Shown in pieces: positions 15,944 to 24,867 of a DNA stretch of 52,064 bases. This stretch comes from Streptomyces sp. NP-1717 (GTDB lineage Bacteria; Actinomycetota; Actinomycetes; Streptomycetales; Streptomycetaceae), in assembly GCF_022695985.1 (NCBI RefSeq), contig NZ_JAAPBF010000032.1, positions 1 to 52,064 on the forward strand, in the 5' to 3' direction. A program made the position numbers and the translations under genes. The first letter of the stretch is position 1. Each line of letters starts with the position of its first letter. The notes beneath the pieces were generated by a model. The model had not been told where the DNA came from, ran no database searches, and saw nothing but the letters and a program-made list of their open reading frames with translations.

Positions 15944-16405
15944 ATGAGCCGCCACATCCAGATCACCTTCGACGCACACGACCCGCGTGCGCTGTCGTCC
16001 TTCTGGCGCGACGCACTCGGCTACGTCCACCCCAGCCCGCCCGGCGTCGACCTGCCGGAGGGCGCCGACCCGCTGGCCGCGTGGGACGACTTCCTGGCCG
16101 GGATCGGCGTACCGGAGGAGCAGCGCAACGCCCGGTCGGCCGTCGAGGATCCGGACGGCAACGGCCCGCGGCTGTTCTTCCAGCAGGTACCGGAGGACAA
16201 GGTCGCCAAGAACCGCGTCCACCTCGACGTCCGCGCGGCCCCCGGACTGGAGGGGGAGGCGCGGATGGCGGCGCTGGAGGCGGAGTGCGACCGGCTGACC
16301 GCGCTGGGAGCGACCCGCGTCCGCCGCGACGACCCGGCCCCGCCGCTGAGCGCGGGGTTCATCGTGATGACCGATCCCGAGGGCAACGAGTTCTGCCTGG
16401 ACTGA
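15944..16405 (+). CDS. VOC (glyoxalase/dioxygenase-like) protein
   Basis: 153 residues from ATG 15944 (GGAG nine bases upstream); an in-frame ATG at 15905 lies inside the promoter. Two beta-alpha-beta-beta-beta units are visible: RHIQITFDAHDPRALSSFWRDALGY and FIVMTDPEGNEFCLD, with DPDGNGPRLFFQQVPEDK and NRVHLDV between. This is the glyoxalase_6-like type common in Streptomyces. It may bind or detoxify small electrophiles; the metal site is incomplete. The WYL regulator stands divergent and probably controls it. Confidence 0.85.
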   Translation: MSRHIQITFDAHDPRALSSFWRDALGYVHPSPPGVDLPEGADPLAAWDDFLAGIGVPEEQRNARSAVEDPDGNGPRLFFQQVPEDKVAKNRVHLDVRAAPGLEGEARMAALEAECDRLTALGATRVRRDDPAPPLSAGFIVMTDPEGNEFCLD

Positions 16406-16486
16406 GGGGGGAGGGGTGGGCCCCGGGGACGCGTACCCGGAGTGGCACGGCCGGGTGCGGGCCCGTCCGCTCCGTAGGATGCGGGC

Positions 16487-17662
16487 ATGCCGGATGTCCC
16501 GACCCGTCCCGAGCCGTTCACCGCGCGTGCCTCCGCCGCCGCACTCGATGATCTCCGGGCGCGGCTGCGCGCGACGCGGTGGCCGGACGCGCCCGAGGAC
16601 GCCGGGTGGGGGCTCGGGACCGACCTCGGGTACCTCCGTGAGCTGGTCGACTACTGGGTGGACGAGTTCGACTGGCAGGCGCAGGAGGCGGCCCTCGCCC
16701 GGTTCCCCCGCTTCCGCGTCCCGGTCGGCGGACTCGGGATCCACTACGTGCACGCGCGTGCCGTCGCGCCGGCCGGGTCCGTGCTGCCGCTGGTCCTCGG
16801 CCACGGCTGGCCGGACTCGTTCTGGCGGTACTCGAAGGTCCTCCCGCTCCTCACCGATCCCGGGGCGCACGGGGCCGACCCGGCGGACGCGTTCGACGTG
16901 GTCGTGCCGGACATGCCGGGTTACGGGTACTCCGACCGTCCCACCGGCGCGCCCCTCGACTCCATCGCCGTCGCCGGGCTCTGGGCCGAGCTGATGGATT
17001 TTCTCGGTTACGCGCGGTTCGGCGCGGCGGGCGGGGACATCGGCAGCCATGTGAGCCGCTACCTCGCGCTCGACCACCCCGACCGGGTGGTGGCCGTCCA
17101 CCGCACCGACGCGGGCGTGCCCGTCTTCGCGGGTGACCCGGCGGATCTCGCGCCCGAGGAACGGGCCTGGTTGGAGGCCGTCGCGGCGTGGGGCGGGCGC
17201 GAAGGCGCGTACGCCGCCATGCACCGTACGAAGCCCCAGACGGCGGCCTTCGGGCTCACCGACTCGCCGGCCGGGCTGGCCGCGTGGATCGTGGAGAAGA
17301 TGCGGGCGTGGAGCGACTGCGGCGGCGTCGTCGAGCGCGCCTTCACCAAGGACGAGATCCTCACGAACGTCACGCTCTACTGGCTCACGGGCACGATCGG
17401 CTCGTCGATGCGCATGTACGCCGCGAACGCCGCGATCGCGCCCGCGCAGCTCGCGCGCCGGGTCGAGGTGCCGTCCGGCTTCTCGCTCTTCCCCGGCGAC
17501 ATCCTCCGTCCGCCGCGCGCGTGGCTGGAGCGCACGGCGAACGTCGCGCGTGTGACGGAGCACGAACGCGGCGGTCACTTCGCCGCGTTCGAGGAGCCGG
17601 AGCTGTACGCGGAGGAGCTGCGCGCGTTCTTCCGGCCGTACCGGGCCCCGTCGCTGAGCTAG
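16487..17662 (+). CDS. epoxide hydrolase, alpha/beta-hydrolase fold
   Basis: 391 residues. The N-terminal epoxide-hydrolase domain (about 8-115; LRATRWPDAPEDAGWGLGTDLGYLRELVDYWVDEFDWQ, split here in reading) is followed by the alpha/beta-hydrolase core with the oxyanion motif LGHGWPDSFW (HGWP), the nucleophile Asp in AAGGDIGSHV, lid tyrosine candidates, and the His in ERGGHFAAFEEP. Size and motifs match bacterial juvenile-hormone-epoxide-hydrolase-like enzymes that open epoxides with water in the cytoplasm. The downstream intergenic region carries a dispersed repeat. Substrate unknown. Confidence 0.9.
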   Translation: MPDVPTRPEPFTARASAAALDDLRARLRATRWPDAPEDAGWGLGTDLGYLRELVDYWVDEFDWQAQEAALARFPRFRVPVGGLGIHYVHARAVAPAGSVLPLVLGHGWPDSFWRYSKVLPLLTDPGAHGADPADAFDVVVPDMPGYGYSDRPTGAPLDSIAVAGLWAELMDFLGYARFGAAGGDIGSHVSRYLALDHPDRVVAVHRTDAGVPVFAGDPADLAPEERAWLEAVAAWGGREGAYAAMHRTKPQTAAFGLTDSPAGLAAWIVEKMRAWSDCGGVVERAFTKDEILTNVTLYWLTGTIGSSMRMYAANAAIAPAQLARRVEVPSGFSLFPGDILRPPRAWLERTANVARVTEHERGGHFAAFEEPELYAEELRAFFRPYRAPSLS

Positions 17663-17684
17663 GCCGCGTCCGGGCGCCGGGTGC

Positions 17685-17834
17685 GGCCGGTGGCCGGTTG
17701 TCCTCGATCGCCGGACGGGCTGATAGTGCGGTCCGTCCGGCGTTCATGTGCGGGTGCGTGGCGCGGTGTTCGGGGTGCCGGGTTGGGCCGGTGGCCGGTT
17801 GTCCTCAATCGCCGGACGGGCTGGAAGTGCGGAC
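17685..17834. repeat. two copies of a dispersed Streptomyces intergenic repeat
   Basis: 17685-17733 and 17786-17834 are nearly identical over 49 bp, spaced 101 bp apart, and contain the core ATCGCCGGACGGGCTG. Sequences with this core are frequent between genes in many Streptomyces genomes. Confidence 0.6.
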
Positions 17835-17845
17835 CGCCCGGTTCG

Positions 17846-19468
17846 TCAGCCCGCCGCGAGGACCGCCGCGACCACCGGGCCCGCCGCGTCGCCGCCGTGG
17901 CCGCCCGCCTCCACGCTCGCCGCTGCCGCCAGGTCGTCCTGGAAGCCGGTGAACCAGCTGTTCGAGGTGGCCTGGCCGTCCACCTCGGCGGAGCCGGTCT
18001 TCGCGCCCTTGTCGCCGCCGAGCGCCGACATCGCCGCCTTGCCCGTGCCCCACGAGGCCGTCGCCCGCATCATGTCGCGCAGCTGCTGTCCCACCGCGCC
18101 CGGCAACTGGCGTTCGGCCACCGCCAGTTCGCGGTTGTCGAGGTCGCGCGGGACGATGACCGGCTGGCGGAACGTGCCGTCCTTCGTGGTGGCCGTGACG
18201 GACGCGATGTTCAGTACGTTCATCTGGACCGTGCCCTGACCGATGTACTGCGCGGCGGCCCCGCCCCCGGCGGACTCCGGCACACTGCCGTCCGCCGACG
18301 CTATGCCGGTCTGCCAGTTCAGCCCGAGGCCGAAGACCTCACGGGCCTCCGCGGGCAGCGCGTGGTCGTCCTTCGTGTCGTCGATCAGCTTGATGAAGGC
18401 GGTGTTGCAGGAGCGGGCGAAGCTCTGGGTGAAGTTGCCGCCCTTGATGTCGAACTGGTCCAGGTTGTGGAACGAAGTGCCCTGGTAGAGCACCGTCTTG
18501 GGGCACTCGGCCGGCTCGTTCGCGCCGACGAGGCCCTTCTCCAGCAGCAGCGCCGCGGTCACTATCTTCATCGTCGAGCCCGGCGCCTGCTTGCCGAGCA
18601 TCGCCGCGTTGAAGCCGTCCTCACGGTTGTTGGCGACGGCGACGATCTCGCCGGTGCTCGGCTTCACGGCGGCGACGGACGCCTCGTCGTACTTCTTCAC
18701 GGCCTGCTCGGCCGCCGCCTGCACCTTCGCGTCGAGCGTCGTCCTCAGCTCGCCGGGCCTGCCCTTGGAGAGCGTCAGCAGGGTCGTGCGGGGCGCGCTG
18801 TCGCCTTCGCTCTGGATCCACGTCTCGACGCCGGACCTGCCGCCCGCCTTCTCCCCGTACTTGTCCCGCAGCTGGTCGAGCACCGGCGCGAGTGACGGGT
18901 ACTTCTCGGCGGTCAGTTCGGCCCCGTTACGGTCGACGGCCTTGATCGGCGGCTTGGCGGCCTCGCCGGTGACCAGGCTCGTGTTCTTCGCCAGCTTCGG
19001 GTGAATGACGGTCGGCACCCAGTCGACCAGCGGCTTCCCGCTGGTCAGCCCGCGTACGACGGTCAGCTCGGAGGCGTACGACAGGGGCTTGCTCAGCCCC
19101 TCGAACTTCACCGTCGCCTCGACGGTGAAGGGCACCTTCGCGCCCGTCGCCTTCCCCGGAGTGATCACCGCGCCGGTGATGTGCGCCTGCTCGCCGTACC
19201 CGGCGACGGCTTCCTTCGCGGCGGCCGGGTTGTTGGTGTACGTGGCGGCGAGCTCGGGGTCCTTGCCCTCGGCCCACGCGGCCAGGAACTGATCGGCGGC
19301 GTTCTTGACCTCTTCCGCGCTCAGCGGCCCCGTCCGGACCTCGGCCGATGCCGACCGGGTCCCTGTGTCTCCGTCGCCGGCCAGGACGTTGTACGCCCCG
19401 TATCCGACACCACCGGCCACGACGACGAACACGCCGCCGACGATGGCGACCTTCGTTCCACTGCGCAT
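17846..19468 (-). CDS. penicillin-binding protein transpeptidase with NTF2-like domain
   Basis: 540 residues from ATG 19468 (GGAGGGG upstream); the longer frame adds 20 improbable residues. A single membrane anchor (about 4-27) precedes a MecA_N/NTF2-like domain (about 50-155), a PBP dimer-type region and a C-terminal transpeptidase domain. The three active-site motifs are intact: SxxK as STMK, SxN as SCN in FARSCNTAF, and KTG in GAKTGSAEV. Domain order is that of class B PBPs such as Streptomyces PBP2-like paralogues. It crosslinks peptidoglycan outside the membrane. Monocistronic; the 3' flank holds dispersed repeats. Confidence 0.9.
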   Translation of the reverse strand: MRSGTKVAIVGGVFVVVAGGVGYGAYNVLAGDGDTGTRSASAEVRTGPLSAEEVKNAADQFLAAWAEGKDPELAATYTNNPAAAKEAVAGYGEQAHITGAVITPGKATGAKVPFTVEATVKFEGLSKPLSYASELTVVRGLTSGKPLVDWVPTVIHPKLAKNTSLVTGEAAKPPIKAVDRNGAELTAEKYPSLAPVLDQLRDKYGEKAGGRSGVETWIQSEGDSAPRTTLLTLSKGRPGELRTTLDAKVQAAAEQAVKKYDEASVAAVKPSTGEIVAVANNREDGFNAAMLGKQAPGSTMKIVTAALLLEKGLVGANEPAECPKTVLYQGTSFHNLDQFDIKGGNFTQSFARSCNTAFIKLIDDTKDDHALPAEAREVFGLGLNWQTGIASADGSVPESAGGGAAAQYIGQGTVQMNVLNIASVTATTKDGTFRQPVIVPRDLDNRELAVAERQLPGAVGQQLRDMMRATASWGTGKAAMSALGGDKGAKTGSAEVDGQATSNSWFTGFQDDLAAAASVEAGGHGGDAAGPVVAAVLAAG

Positions 19469-19685
19469 GGGTGCGGTCCCCTCCCCCCAGGAGCGCCCCC
19501 GCGACGTTTGAACGTGTTCAAGGGGCAATTGTTTCGCACTCTACGGGACGCCGGTGAATGCGGAAGAGGCCGTTATCGGACCGCGATGACACGGCCGCCG
19601 GCGCCGGGGATGAAAGTCCGCCGGCACGACCGCCGGCACGACCGTTGACACGGCTGATTCCGCGAACGTAGCGTAAGGACTAGTC

Positions 19686-19693
19686 GTCTAGAC
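19686..19693. promoter_or_regulatory. GntR/HutC-type operator candidate
   Basis: The palindrome GTCTAGAC fits the GTnTAnAC core described for HutC-type GntR regulators. It lies 38 bp before the first MaoC gene; such a regulator (GntR/UTRA) is encoded at the far end of the same cluster. An imperfect extension (ACTAGTCGTCTAGACTTA) surrounds it. Confidence 0.5.
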
Positions 19694-19730
19694 TTATTTG
19701 AGCCCGCCGGGCTCCGACGCGGAGGTGACC

Positions 19731-20693
19731 ATGGAGTCGCGGACATCGCATCTGAAAGAAGCTCGCTACGAGCTGGTCGAGATTCCCGAGCCGATGGGCC
19801 CGGTCACCGTGACCGTGGACCGGCGCAAGGTCCTCGACCACGCCTACAGCGAGGACGACTTCGGGTCCTGGTACTTCGAGGACTCCCCGTTCGGCGGCCC
19901 CGTGGGACACCCCCTCGTACTCGCCAACGACCTGCTGTTCCTCTTCTACGAGAAGTACGACGGCAACACCGCCCAGGGTCTGCACACACACGAGCACCTG
20001 ACGTTCCACTCGCCGGTCCGGGTCGGCGAGACGGTCACGATCGAGGGCGGCTACACGCAGAAGTACGAGCGCCGGGGCCAGGGCTATGTCGTCCTGGAGG
20101 CCGAGGCGCGCGGCGCCGACGGCCGGCTGCTGGTGCGCCACACCGGCAAAGAGATCATGCGCACGGTCGCCGGTGAGATCACCGGACAGAACCGTACGGC
20201 GGGCGACGTCCGGTCACGCACCGTGCTCGGCACGGTGGACACCACCGTCCCCGTCCTCGACCGCGCCCGCCCCGACGCCCCCGCGCGCGCCGCCCTGCCA
20301 CGGCGGACAACGGTCTTCACCCAGGACCAGATGTCGGTCTTCTCCTGGGCCGGGCGCGGTTACGCCAACGTGCACACGGCCCCCGAGAAGGCCGCCGCCT
20401 CCGGCCTGGACCGCACCATCATCCAGGCCCAGCAGCAGACCGGTTTCATCATCGCCAACCTGATCGACGTGTTCGGGAAGGCGTTCTTCACCTCGGGCGA
20501 ACTCGACCTCCGCTTCGTCTCCCCCGCCTTCGTCGGCGACGAACTCACCGCCGGCGGCGCCGTCGCCGGTGTCACCGGCGACCGGCTCGAACTGGAGGTC
20601 TGGGTCGACAAGGCCGACGGCACCCGTACCGCGCTCGGGTGGGCATCCGCCCGGGTGGACACCGACCCGGAGCGCCCCGTCCGGCTGGTCTGA
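19731..20693 (+). CDS. MaoC-like double-hotdog hydratase/dehydratase
   Basis: 320 residues from ATG 19731 (GGAGGTGACC immediately upstream). Two hotdog halves: an N-terminal FAS1-type dehydratase-like part (HAYSEDDFGSWYFEDSPFGGPVGHP) and a C-terminal MaoC part (VFTQDQMSVFSWAGRGYANVHT, then TIIQAQQQTGF). Such proteins hydrate enoyl-CoA or dehydrate hydroxyacyl-CoA. A paralogue lies at 22046. The usual D-x4-H of R-hydratases is not clear in the C-terminal half, so the exact reaction is open. First gene of the catabolic cluster, behind the putative HutC operator. Confidence 0.8.
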   Translation: MESRTSHLKEARYELVEIPEPMGPVTVTVDRRKVLDHAYSEDDFGSWYFEDSPFGGPVGHPLVLANDLLFLFYEKYDGNTAQGLHTHEHLTFHSPVRVGETVTIEGGYTQKYERRGQGYVVLEAEARGADGRLLVRHTGKEIMRTVAGEITGQNRTAGDVRSRTVLGTVDTTVPVLDRARPDAPARAALPRRTTVFTQDQMSVFSWAGRGYANVHTAPEKAAASGLDRTIIQAQQQTGFIIANLIDVFGKAFFTSGELDLRFVSPAFVGDELTAGGAVAGVTGDRLELEVWVDKADGTRTALGWASARVDTDPERPVRLV

Positions 20694-20819
20694 CCCGCCG
20701 CACCGCCCACCACCGAGCAGGAACGGACCAAGCTCGCCAAACGAGCCGCCGTCGCCAGCCTCGTCGGCACCGCCGTCGAGTGGTACGACTACTTCATCTT
20801 CGGCACCGCGGCCGCCCTC

Positions 20820-22049
20820 GTGTTCGGGGAGCTGTTCTTCCCCAACGAGGACGACCCGATCATCGGCACCCTGTCGGCGTTCGCCGTCTTCGGTGTCGGC
20901 TTCTTCGCCCGCCCCGTCGGAGGGGTGGTCTTCGGACACTTCGGTGACAAGTTCGGCCGCAAGGCCGCCCTGGTCACGACGCTCATGCTGATGGGCGTCT
21001 CCACCTTCCTCATCGGCCTCCTGCCCACCACCGACCAGATCGGTATATGGGCTCCGATCCTGCTCGTCCTGCTGCGGCTCATCCAGGGATTCGGCGTGGG
21101 CGGCGAGTGGGGAGGCGCCTCACTGGTCGCCGTCGAGTACGCCCCGGCACACAAACGCGGCGCCTACGGCAGCTTCCCGCAGATCGGCAACGCGGTCGGG
21201 CTCGTGCTCTCCACGGGCATCTTCGCGATCGTGTCCACGCTGCCCGACGACGCGCTGATGAGCTGGGGCTGGCGCATACCGTTCCTGCTCAGCGCCGTAC
21301 TCATCGCCGTCGGCCTGTTCATCCGGTTCAAGCTCACCGAGACGCCGACCTTCCAGGCCGCGCAGGAGGAGCTGGAGAAGCAGCCGGCCGAGGAACAGGC
21401 GCGCGAGCGCATGCCGATCGCCGAACTGTTCAAACGGTTCCGCAGGCCCCTGCTGCTGGCCATGGGCATGCGCCTCGGCGAGGCCGTCTTCGGCTACATC
21501 ATCCTCACCATCGGCCTGACGTTCGCCGAGAACTACACCGACATCCCGCGCACCCATGTCCTCGTCGCGAGCAGCGTCGCCGCCGCGCTCGCCATCTACA
21601 CGTACTACTTCTTCGGGAAGCTGTCCGACCGCATCGGCCGGCGCACGGTCTTCATCATCGGCTCGGTCGTGGGCATGGTCGTCACGTTCCCCTTCTTCTG
21701 GGTCTTGGACGCCGACGCCCTGGTGCTGATGTACGTGGCCTACGCCGTGGCGTACGCGATCGGTGTGGGCGCCGTCTACGGCGTCGAACCGGCCTTCTTC
21801 GCCGAGCTGTTCAGTACGAAGGTGCGCTACACGGGCCTCTCGCTGGCGGCGCAGATCCCCAGCGTCCTCATCGGACTGTGGCCGCTCGCCTCGACCGCCC
21901 TGCTGGCGGCGACCGACGGGGACCCCTGGCCCATCGCGGCCATCACCGTCGCGGCCCTGCTCATCGGACTGGTGTGCGCGTACCTGGCCCCCGAGACCAA
22001 CCGCATCGACATGACACGTGTCGGTGACGAGACGGAGAAGGCACGATGA
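20820..22049 (+). CDS. MHS-type major facilitator (carboxylate:H+ symporter), start codon missing
   Basis: The open frame encodes a metabolite:H+ symporter: GHFGDKFGRKAALV in loop 2-3, GVGGEWGGASLVAVEY, and GKLSDRIGRRTV. The first start-type codon is GTG 20820, but this lies inside transmembrane segment 1. Conserved family sequence continues upstream in the same frame (TEQERTKLAKRAAV, then GTAVEWYDYFIFGTAAAL) back to the stop of the maoC gene at 20693, without ATG, GTG or TTG. The real protein would thus be about 450 residues with its start lost, mutated or unconventional. The 3' end overlaps the next gene (ATGA). Probable role: uptake of the carboxylate degraded by this cluster. Confidence 0.8.
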   Translation: MFGELFFPNEDDPIIGTLSAFAVFGVGFFARPVGGVVFGHFGDKFGRKAALVTTLMLMGVSTFLIGLLPTTDQIGIWAPILLVLLRLIQGFGVGGEWGGASLVAVEYAPAHKRGAYGSFPQIGNAVGLVLSTGIFAIVSTLPDDALMSWGWRIPFLLSAVLIAVGLFIRFKLTETPTFQAAQEELEKQPAEEQARERMPIAELFKRFRRPLLLAMGMRLGEAVFGYIILTIGLTFAENYTDIPRTHVLVASSVAAALAIYTYYFFGKLSDRIGRRTVFIIGSVVGMVVTFPFFWVLDADALVLMYVAYAVAYAIGVGAVYGVEPAFFAELFSTKVRYTGLSLAAQIPSVLIGLWPLASTALLAATDGDPWPIAAITVAALLIGLVCAYLAPETNRIDMTRVGDETEKAR

Positions 22050-23053
22050 CGGAACCGAATCCCCGTCCCTGGCGGGATCTGACCGACCCGCGCCGCGCGG
22101 GCGCGACCGACAGACTCGAAGAGGGGCTCAAGGAGCCGGAGTTCGAGAACCTCGACATTCCCGAGGCACTCGGCACCGTGCGGGTCGTCGTCGACGACCA
22201 CAAGATCAAGCGGTACGCCTTCACCCACGACGACCATTCCCCCTGGCATCTGACGGAGAGTCCGTTCGGCGGGAAGCGCGTCGGGCACGCGGCGCTGCTC
22301 GGCAACGACCTCGTGCAGCTCTTCACCCTCGTCTACGCGGCCAGCCAGGTCGTCGGGTACCACACCGAGGAACAGATGTGGTTCGACAGCCCGGCCGTCC
22401 TGGACGAGGTCGTCACCCTCAGCGGCACGTACACCGAGGCCTACCGGCGCCGCGGCGAGGGTTACGTCGTCATGGAGGCCACCGCCACGGGCGAGGACGG
22501 GCGCAGCGTCGTGCGCCATCGCGGTGTCGAGATCCTCAAGACCGACCCCGGCGCCATCGGCGGACGCGGATCGGCGGCGCCCGAACGCCGCGTCACCGGC
22601 GAGGTCCCGGACGGCGCGCGGACCTCTCGCGCGCTGGGTCCGGACGTACGCCCCGGTGACGTACTCGCTCCGCTGCACAAGACGGTGACCGCCGAACAGG
22701 CCGCGGTCTTCAGCCGCGTGGGCGAGTACGTACGCAACATCCACAACGACATCGACGTCGCCCGCGCGGGCGGGCTGCCGGTGCCGATCGTGCAGGGACA
22801 GCAACAGTTCGGCGTACTGGCCCAGTTGCTCACCCTCCGGGCCGGACCGTCGTTCCTCACCAGCGGCTGGCTGCGGGTCAAGTTCCTCGCTCCACTGGAG
22901 GTGTTCGAGCCGTTCACGTCCACCGGCGTCGTCACCGCCGTCACCCCGGTCGACGACGGTCTCCGCGTCGATCTGGAGGTCTGGGTACGCCGCGACGCCG
23001 ACAACCGTCTCCTCACGGCCGGCTGGGCGGCCGTGACCGTCCCGGCGTCCTGA
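22046..23053 (+). CDS. second MaoC-like double-hotdog protein
   Basis: 335 residues, start ATG 22046 overlapping the transporter stop. Paralogous to the gene at 19731: N-terminal TESPFGGKRVGHAALLGNDL and C-terminal AVFSRVGEYVRNIHNDIDVARAGG, IVQGQQQFGV. The N-terminal extension has about 30 more residues. Both copies in one operon may form a heteromer, or act on two successive intermediates. Located between transporter and ThDP enzyme. Confidence 0.8.
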   Translation: MTEPNPRPWRDLTDPRRAGATDRLEEGLKEPEFENLDIPEALGTVRVVVDDHKIKRYAFTHDDHSPWHLTESPFGGKRVGHAALLGNDLVQLFTLVYAASQVVGYHTEEQMWFDSPAVLDEVVTLSGTYTEAYRRRGEGYVVMEATATGEDGRSVVRHRGVEILKTDPGAIGGRGSAAPERRVTGEVPDGARTSRALGPDVRPGDVLAPLHKTVTAEQAAVFSRVGEYVRNIHNDIDVARAGGLPVPIVQGQQQFGVLAQLLTLRAGPSFLTSGWLRVKFLAPLEVFEPFTSTGVVTAVTPVDDGLRVDLEVWVRRDADNRLLTAGWAAVTVPAS

Positions 23054-23139
23054 CCGGACCCCGGCACACCCCCGTCTCCCACCGCGCACCGCTCAACGAC
23101 CGCACCACCGCACCGACACAGAAAACGGGATCTTCGCAG

Positions 23140-24831
23140 ATGAGCACTTCCAAGACCGGCGGCCAGGTCGTCGTAGACATGCTGACCTCCCTCGGCGTCG
23201 AGTACGTCTTCGGCGTCGTCGGCGGCCAGACCCTCGCCATCACCGACGCGATCATCGACACCCCCGGCATCCAGCTCGTCCACACCCGGCACGAGAACGC
23301 CGCGGCCGTGATGATGGACGCCTACGGCAGGCTCACCGGCACCCCGGCCGCCTGCATCTCCACGACCGGGCCCGGCGCCACCAACCTCATCACCGGCGTC
23401 GGCGGCGCCTACCGCGACTCCAGCCCCGGATTCGTCCTCACCTGCAACAACAACGGCGAGAACATCCACAAGGACGACGCGCAGAACGCCGACCACGTCG
23501 AACTGCTCAAGCCGCTGGTCAAGTACTCCCGGCTGGTGGCCCACAGCTCGTCCATCAAGCAGGCGATGGAGGAGGCGTACGTCAACGCCCTCACGGGCAA
23601 CCCCGGCCCGGTCCACCTCGACTTCGCCCGCGACACCATCGAGGGACAGGTGACCGACCCGCCGGTGGTGCCCGCCGTCCACCCCAGCCGCGCGTGGGTC
23701 GGAGAGCGGCCGTCCGCCGGTCCGGTCGCGCTGGCCAGGGTCGCCGAACGGGTGCTGCGCGCCGAACGGCCGGTCATCTGGCTCGGCAACGGCGGCAACC
23801 GCGCGCGGGCGAGCGAGGACGTACTGGCGCTCGCCGACGCGCTCGGCATCCCGGTCGTCACCACCTTCAACGGCATCGGGTCCGTGCCGACCACGCATCC
23901 GCTGGTGTTCGGGGCCGTCAGCCGGATGGGCACCACGCTCTCCGGCGAGGTCCTCGGCGACGCCGATCTCGTACTCGCGCTCGGCAACAGCCTCAACGCC
24001 GTGTCGACCACCCGCTGGCGGCGCGAACTCCCCGAGGTGATCCAGGTCGACGTCGAACCGGCCATGATCGGGCGCTACTACTCCGAGATCACCCAGGGCG
24101 TGGTCGGCGACCTCGGCGCCTTCGCCCGCGACCTGGTCACCGCGACCGCCGGGCACGCGGCCGGGGCGAAGGCCGGGCGCGCGGAGTGGATCAGCTCGCT
24201 CGCCAAGGCGCGCACCGACTGGTGGCAGGGCTCCGAGGTGGCGGACACCGCCGCCGAGGGCCCGCTGTCCCCGGCCGACATCGTCCGCACCCTGCGCGAG
24301 GTGTCGCCCGAGGAGACGCTGCTGATCCCGGACGCCGGCAACCCGGGCGTCTGGTCCTTCCTCTGGGAGATCCAGCGGCCGGGAAGCTACATCAAGCCCG
24401 TCGGCTTCGGGAACATGGGATTCGCGCTGCCGTCGGCGATCGCCGCGTCGCTGATCGACCCGCGCCGCCCCGTGCTCGCGCTGATCGGTGACGGCTCACT
24501 CGGCATGAGCATGGGCGAGATCGAGACGCTCGCCCGCGTCGGCGGCAACGTCTGCGTCGTGGTCCTCAACGACTCCAGCTACGGCAACATCCGCCAGGAG
24601 CAGGAACTGCACTTCGACGGCCGCACCACGGGCGTCGACTTCGGCACCGTCGACTTCGGCATGGTGGCGCGCGCGATGGGAGTGGACGGCGAGGTCGTCA
24701 CCGGCCTGGCCGCGCTGCGGCAACGGGTCGCCGACGCCTTCGAGGCCGGTACGCCGGTGATACTCGACGTGCCGATCGACCGTTCAGCCAACGCCTGGAC
24801 GTTCCCGTCGTTCGTGGCGCCGAAGAAGTAG
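23140..24831 (+). CDS. thiamine diphosphate-dependent enzyme (acetolactate synthase / 2-hydroxyacyl-CoA lyase superfamily)
   Basis: 563 residues with the full three-domain ThDP layout. The N-terminal Pyr domain has the catalytic Glu in HTRHENAAAVMMDAYGR. The central domain (about 190-330) has GNGGNRARASEDVL. The C-terminal PP domain has GDGSLGMSMGEIETLARVG and the ThDP motif end NDSSYGN. It is not a close match to oxalyl-CoA decarboxylase by eye (the region after the Glu and the C-terminal tail differ). Next to a class III CoA-transferase, a lyase or decarboxylase acting on a CoA thioester is the most attractive reading, but acetolactate-synthase-like carboligation cannot be excluded. Confidence 0.8.
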   Translation: MSTSKTGGQVVVDMLTSLGVEYVFGVVGGQTLAITDAIIDTPGIQLVHTRHENAAAVMMDAYGRLTGTPAACISTTGPGATNLITGVGGAYRDSSPGFVLTCNNNGENIHKDDAQNADHVELLKPLVKYSRLVAHSSSIKQAMEEAYVNALTGNPGPVHLDFARDTIEGQVTDPPVVPAVHPSRAWVGERPSAGPVALARVAERVLRAERPVIWLGNGGNRARASEDVLALADALGIPVVTTFNGIGSVPTTHPLVFGAVSRMGTTLSGEVLGDADLVLALGNSLNAVSTTRWRRELPEVIQVDVEPAMIGRYYSEITQGVVGDLGAFARDLVTATAGHAAGAKAGRAEWISSLAKARTDWWQGSEVADTAAEGPLSPADIVRTLREVSPEETLLIPDAGNPGVWSFLWEIQRPGSYIKPVGFGNMGFALPSAIAASLIDPRRPVLALIGDGSLGMSMGEIETLARVGGNVCVVVLNDSSYGNIRQEQELHFDGRTTGVDFGTVDFGMVARAMGVDGEVVTGLAALRQRVADAFEAGTPVILDVPIDRSANAWTFPSFVAPKK

Positions 24832-24867
24832 CAGCAGGAGCAGGAGAAGGAAGCAGGTACAGCGGCA

